64,000 nucleotides of DNA from assembly GCA_020403045.1 (NCBI GenBank), contig JADBYK010000027.1, positions 1-64,000 of the forward strand, read 5' to 3'. The stretch is from Cytophagales bacterium (lineage in GTDB: Bacteria > Bacteroidota > Bacteroidia > Cytophagales > Cyclobacteriaceae). The notes under the pieces are model-generated. The model searched no databases and was not told the origin of the DNA. It was given only the letters and a program-made list of their open reading frames with translations. The first letter of the stretch is position 1; each line of letters opens with the position of its first letter. The translations under genes and the position numbers were made by a program. Shown in pieces: positions 61,368-64,000 of this stretch.

Positions 61368-62168
61368 CTAAAGAAGAGTCTCTTTGGTCAGAATCCAGCA
61401 GCCCATCGCGAGCGTAAACCAGCCAAAAGCCTTTTTTAGCTTGATTCCTGGTATTTTTCGGGAGAGTACATTGCCAAAATGCACGCCCACAATAGCAATG
61501 GCAGTAAGGGTGAGCAGGAACTTCCAGTCCATCGGGCTGTTGAGGACATCGCCCAAAAAGCCCGTGAGTGAGTTAATTGCAATAATAAAGAGTGATGTCC
61601 CTGCGGCCGTCTTCATAGGCAGGCCAGTTAATAACACCAGTGCCGGAATAATCAAGAAGCCACCCCCGGCCCCAACTAATCCGGTCAGGAATCCAATGAG
61701 CATGCCTTCCACAATGATCAAAAGTGTCTGGTTTTTTTTTCTACGTGGCTGTATGTCTCTTCTTCCTCGAATCATGGGAATAGAAGCCAATACCATTAGG
61801 ATCGCAAAGAGGCCCAGTAGCAAAAATCTTTTTGTAAACGAAAATTCCCCGATTTGAAACAAGACATCAGGAATAGCCGGAACGATAAATTTTCGAGTGA
61901 TGAAAATGGTAATGATGGATGGAATACCAAAAAGGAAGCCGGTCTTAATATTAACTAGGTGGTCTCGGTATTTTGGAATGGCACCAGCAAAGCTGGTCGT
62001 ACCCACAATAAACAGTGAATAGCCAGATGCGGTGACTGCATCCAAATGGAAAAGATAAACCAAAATTGGAATGGAAAGAATGGAGCCACCACCACCCAAC
62101 AGACCTAACAGTAAGCCGATAAAGATCGCGGAAAAGTAGCCGAAGTATTCCAAATGAATTTTTAGCAA
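61368..62168 (-). CDS. TauE/SafE-family sulfite/anion exporter
   Basis: A 266-aa membrane protein with about eight helices in two repeats (FIGLLLGLLGGGGSILSIPIL near residue 17 and GFLTGLVGAGGGFLIIPAL near 155), the family's paired glycine-rich motifs. Predicted to export sulfite, sulfoacetate or related organo-sulfur anions. It stands alone between the exporter operon and the Uma2 genes; no sulfur gene is adjacent. Confidence 0.9.
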   Translation of the reverse strand: MLKIHLEYFGYFSAIFIGLLLGLLGGGGSILSIPILVYLFHLDAVTASGYSLFIVGTTSFAGAIPKYRDHLVNIKTGFLFGIPSIITIFITRKFIVPAIPDVLFQIGEFSFTKRFLLLGLFAILMVLASIPMIRGRRDIQPRRKKNQTLLIIVEGMLIGFLTGLVGAGGGFLIIPALVLLTGLPMKTAAGTSLFIIAINSLTGFLGDVLNSPMDWKFLLTLTAIAIVGVHFGNVLSRKIPGIKLKKAFGWFTLAMGCWILTKETLL

Positions 62169-62210
62169 GCTAGAAAATTGTGTCTAGTTGGATTGTACTG
62201 TTTGAAAAAT

Positions 62211-62420
62211 TTATTCGCCTAGTTCGCGGATCTCAAAGTCTTTTCCCCGACCAAATTTGAGCAGATCTTTGATGGTGTAGCGTTCCAGCGTGTGCAGGTC
62301 TTTGACGCGGAAGTCTCGATTAGCAAGGATATTTTCGATTTGAAACTCATACCGATCACCGAAGTTGATAAGAAAATACTTTTTGCCAGTGCGCAATGCT
62401 CCAAAAGATAGACCGGACAT
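62211..62420 (-). CDS. Small conserved-looking protein of unknown function
   Basis: A 69-aa protein (MSGLSFGALRTGKKYFLINFGDRYEFQI at the start, abbreviated here as GKKYFLINFGDRYEF; end RGKDFEIRELGE). Beta-rich, charged, with no motif recognised. It starts 7 bp after the Uma2 gene's stop, so it is probably a partner or passenger in that transcript. Coding is supported by the tight spacing and the regular amino acid make-up. Confidence 0.55.
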   Translation of the reverse strand: MSGLSFGALRTGKKYFLINFGDRYEFQIENILANRDFRVKDLHTLERYTIKDLLKFGRGKDFEIRELGE

Positions 62421-62427
62421 TTATACC

Positions 62428-63009
62428 TTATTTCAGTCTTGCCAGATCGAGTTCAAAACCAGGCAGTAGAGTTCCTCCACTCAGTTTTTGATCAAAGTCC
62501 GTAACTTCGTAGACTGCTACGTTGGGCTGATAAATGTATGTTTTTTGTTGGATCGGATCGATGAGCCAAGCAAGTTCGCAGCCATTTTCCATCCATTTTT
62601 CCATTTTAGATTTTAGCTGGCTTAAGGAATCGGATTTCGAACGGAGCTCGATCACAAAATCCGGACAAATAGGAGCAAATTTTTCCTGATCTTCTAATCT
62701 CAATTTATCCCACTTTGTTTTTCTTACCCAAGAAACATCCGGTGATCGCATGGATCGATCTGCCAATCGAAAGCCAGTTGCCGAATCGAAGCCGTAGCCT
62801 AGTTGTCCGTTCATTTCAGCCCATTGAAAAAAAATGCCTGAGATCCTGAAATTCAGATTCCCTGTTATTCCGCCTGATGGTGACATAATTATTAATTGGC
62901 CTAGTTCATCTCGTTCAATTCTTAACTCTTTGTTGGCTGCACAAAATGCAAACAACTCATCATCCGTCATTGGGTACTCTTCGGGAATATTTATCGTTAC
63001 CAAATCCAT
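62428..63009 (-). CDS. Uma2 family (PD-(D/E)xK) endonuclease-like protein
   Basis: A 193-aa protein of the Uma2/DUF820 group, with the restriction-nuclease fold core: RSPDVSWVRKTKWD (catalytic Asp) and CPDFVIELRSKSDSL (Glu-x-Lys-like, with Arg), then YQPNVAVYEV. The family is frequent in multicopy in cyanobacteria and Bacteroidota; role unknown. Upstream frame ends at 63030, so it follows the GroES-like gene by 20 bp. Confidence 0.85.
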   Translation of the reverse strand: MDLVTINIPEEYPMTDDELFAFCAANKELRIERDELGQLIIMSPSGGITGNLNFRISGIFFQWAEMNGQLGYGFDSATGFRLADRSMRSPDVSWVRKTKWDKLRLEDQEKFAPICPDFVIELRSKSDSLSQLKSKMEKWMENGCELAWLIDPIQQKTYIYQPNVAVYEVTDFDQKLSGGTLLPGFELDLARLK

Positions 63010-63029
63010 TATTCAAATTTATATAAAAA

Positions 63030-63404
63030 TCACAGATCTTCTTCTCTCTCCAACATTAAGATCGATGCCTGAGGTACGATGAAGTATTTTTCGCTTTCAT
63101 ATATTACTTCAATGGCTCCTTTTTGTAGGAAGATTGCTAAATCGCCCTCTTGCGCCTGTAGGGGCAAGTATTTTATCTGCTCATCTTTCCCTTTCCAAAG
63201 GTCGTCTTCATCGGCTGGCATGGGCAGCGGATATCCAGGTCCTACTTTTATGATATACCCTTTTTGAATTTTCTCTTTCTCTTGTACGCCTGGTGGTAGA
63301 TAAAGACCGCTTTCTGTTTTCTCAGATTCTTTTGCCGGGCGAATGAGGACGCGGTCGCCCACAACAATTAATTTTTTCAGTTTATTATCCGCTGTAATCT
63401 TCAT
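63030..63404 (-). CDS. GroES-like co-chaperone family protein
   Basis: About 124 aa from the ATG at 63404 (MKITADNKLKKLIVVGDRVL); the frame to 63461 adds an unconserved leader that overlaps rmuC. It has the Cpn10 barrel, a mobile loop TESGLYLPPGVQEKEK and the end ESEKYFIVPQASILML. It is longer than true GroES (about 95 aa) because of a 25-30 residue insert (YPLPMPADEDDLWKGKDEQ). A canonical groES next to groEL is expected elsewhere, so this is probably a second, specialised copy. Confidence 0.8.
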   Translation of the reverse strand: MKITADNKLKKLIVVGDRVLIRPAKESEKTESGLYLPPGVQEKEKIQKGYIIKVGPGYPLPMPADEDDLWKGKDEQIKYLPLQAQEGDLAIFLQKGAIEVIYESEKYFIVPQASILMLEREEDL

Positions 63405-63408
63405 ATTG

Positions 63409-64000
63409 CTATTCAACCAAATCGGAATTGTCATCTGCTCTCTCAACCAAACGCTGGTCAATAGTTTTTGTGGGCTTAAGTCCTAATAGCCTTATTTTCT
63501 CCACGCTGCCAACTAAATTTCCTTTGCCGGTAGAGAGTTTATTCATGGCACCCTCGTAAGAAGATTGCGTTCGCTTCAATTGATTGCCCATTTCGATAAG
63601 ATCTTCTGTGAAGCCCCTAAACTTTTCATAGAGCGCTGTGGCTTGCCTTGCAATTTCTACTGTATTTCTATTTTGAAATTCTTGCTTCCAAATACTGGAT
63701 ATCGTTCGCAAAGTGGCAATCAGCGTTGAAGGACTTACGATGACTATATTTTTTTCAAAAGCATCATTGAAGATTTCAACATCATACCTTACAGAAGCGC
63801 TAAACGCGGGTTCTATCGGCACGAAAAGCAGTATAAAGTCTAAACTTCCAGCGCTATAGAGGGTTTGATAGTTTTTTTCACTGAGTCCTTTGATGTGTTG
63901 ACGAAGGGAAAGAATATGCTGCTTCAACTGAACGGAACGTTCGGTTTCATCATCTGCGCTCATAAATCGCTCATACGCAACCAAGCTTACCTTCGAGTCA
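63409..64000 (-). CDS. rmuC: RmuC-family DNA recombination protein, C-terminal part (cut by window edge)
   Basis: The visible 197 residues begin at the window edge with DSKVSLVAYERF, a conserved RmuC core segment, and go on with LSEKNYQTLYSAGSLDFILLFVPIEPAF and IVSPSTLIATLRTI (quoted in parts). RmuC is a predicted nuclease that limits recombination at inverted repeats. The reading frame is open to 64000, so the N-terminal coiled-coil part lies outside the window. The GroES-like gene starts 4 bp after its stop. Confidence 0.85.
   Translation of the reverse strand, partial: DSKVSLVAYERFMSADDETERSVQLKQHILSLRQHIKGLSEKNYQTLYSAGSLDFILLFVPIEPAFSASVRYDVEIFNDAFEKNIVIVSPSTLIATLRTISSIWKQEFQNRNTVEIARQATALYEKFRGFTEDLIEMGNQLKRTQSSYEGAMNKLSTGKGNLVGSVEKIRLLGLKPTKTIDQRLVERADDNSDLVE

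Overview
The window looks like chromosomal DNA from a Bacteroidota bacterium, most likely of the Cytophagales type. The evidence is: TonB-dependent receptors with carboxypeptidase-regulatory-like N-termini, a DUF1573 protein, an F-type ATP synthase operon (atpB-E-F-H-A-G) with no beta or epsilon genes, a long IleRS with KMSKR, very weak Shine-Dalgarno signals with many GTG/TTG starts, and several promoters of the Bacteroidota type (TTTG then TAnnTTTG). No rRNA, tRNA, transposase or CRISPR array was recognised.

Layout. 1-6.5 kb: remnant of a VOC/PhnB-like gene beside a hairpin-rich repeat element, a TIGR01777 epimerase, a coiled-coil exported protein, an exported EEP-family hydrolase, a PAP2 phosphatase, and a GT2 plus GT39 glycosyltransferase pair. 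6.5-7.7 kb: an SMR-type transporter and a fatty acid hydroxylase/sterol desaturase. 7.8-15.7 kb: an eight-gene minus-strand cluster (GT-B-like protein, SpsF-like cytidylyltransferase, split transketolase, glutamate-1-semialdehyde-aminotransferase-like enzyme, SDR, KdsC-like phosphatase, NeuB-like synthase without its SAF domain). It reads as a route to a CMP-activated 2-keto-3-deoxy acid and is the best candidate for an undescribed pathway here. Its intergenic gaps are filled with 8-bp and 14-bp tandem repeats, one of which runs into a coding end. 16-21.3 kb: two lipoproteins and a TonB-dependent receptor. 21.6-27.4 kb: MoxR ATPase, DinB-like protein, ATP-grasp protein, LysE exporter, PurM-like AIR synthase, and a lone AT-rich Mrr-type restriction gene.

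27.6-36.7 kb: ileS-lspA-fRMsr-MutS-like run, an exported PLP aminotransferase, and an AAA/DUF4143 ATPase preceded by a perfect 37-bp palindrome. 36.7-45 kb: DUF1573 protein, two-component system, a minus-strand UbiA-purN-serine hydrolase run, and a TonB-dependent receptor under a TPP riboswitch with its own promoter, i.e. a probable thiamin outer-membrane transporter. 45-47 kb: phosphatidylserine decarboxylase and a fatty acid desaturase. 47-52.2 kb: ATP synthase operon. 52.3-55.7 kb: MFS transporter, NadR-like kinase, exported amine oxidase. 55.7-61.3 kb: a TetR-ABC-HlyD-TolC type I export operon whose ABC protein has lost the key residues of nearly every ATPase motif. 61.4-64 kb: TauE/SafE transporter, small protein, Uma2 nuclease-like protein, GroES-like protein, and RmuC cut by the window edge.

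Three sequence-level themes stand out: (i) intergenic elements with a conserved scaffold but variable, always self-complementary stems; (ii) intergenic micro-repeats that have entered coding sequence in a transketolase subunit and in ileS; (iii) the catalytically degenerate exporter.
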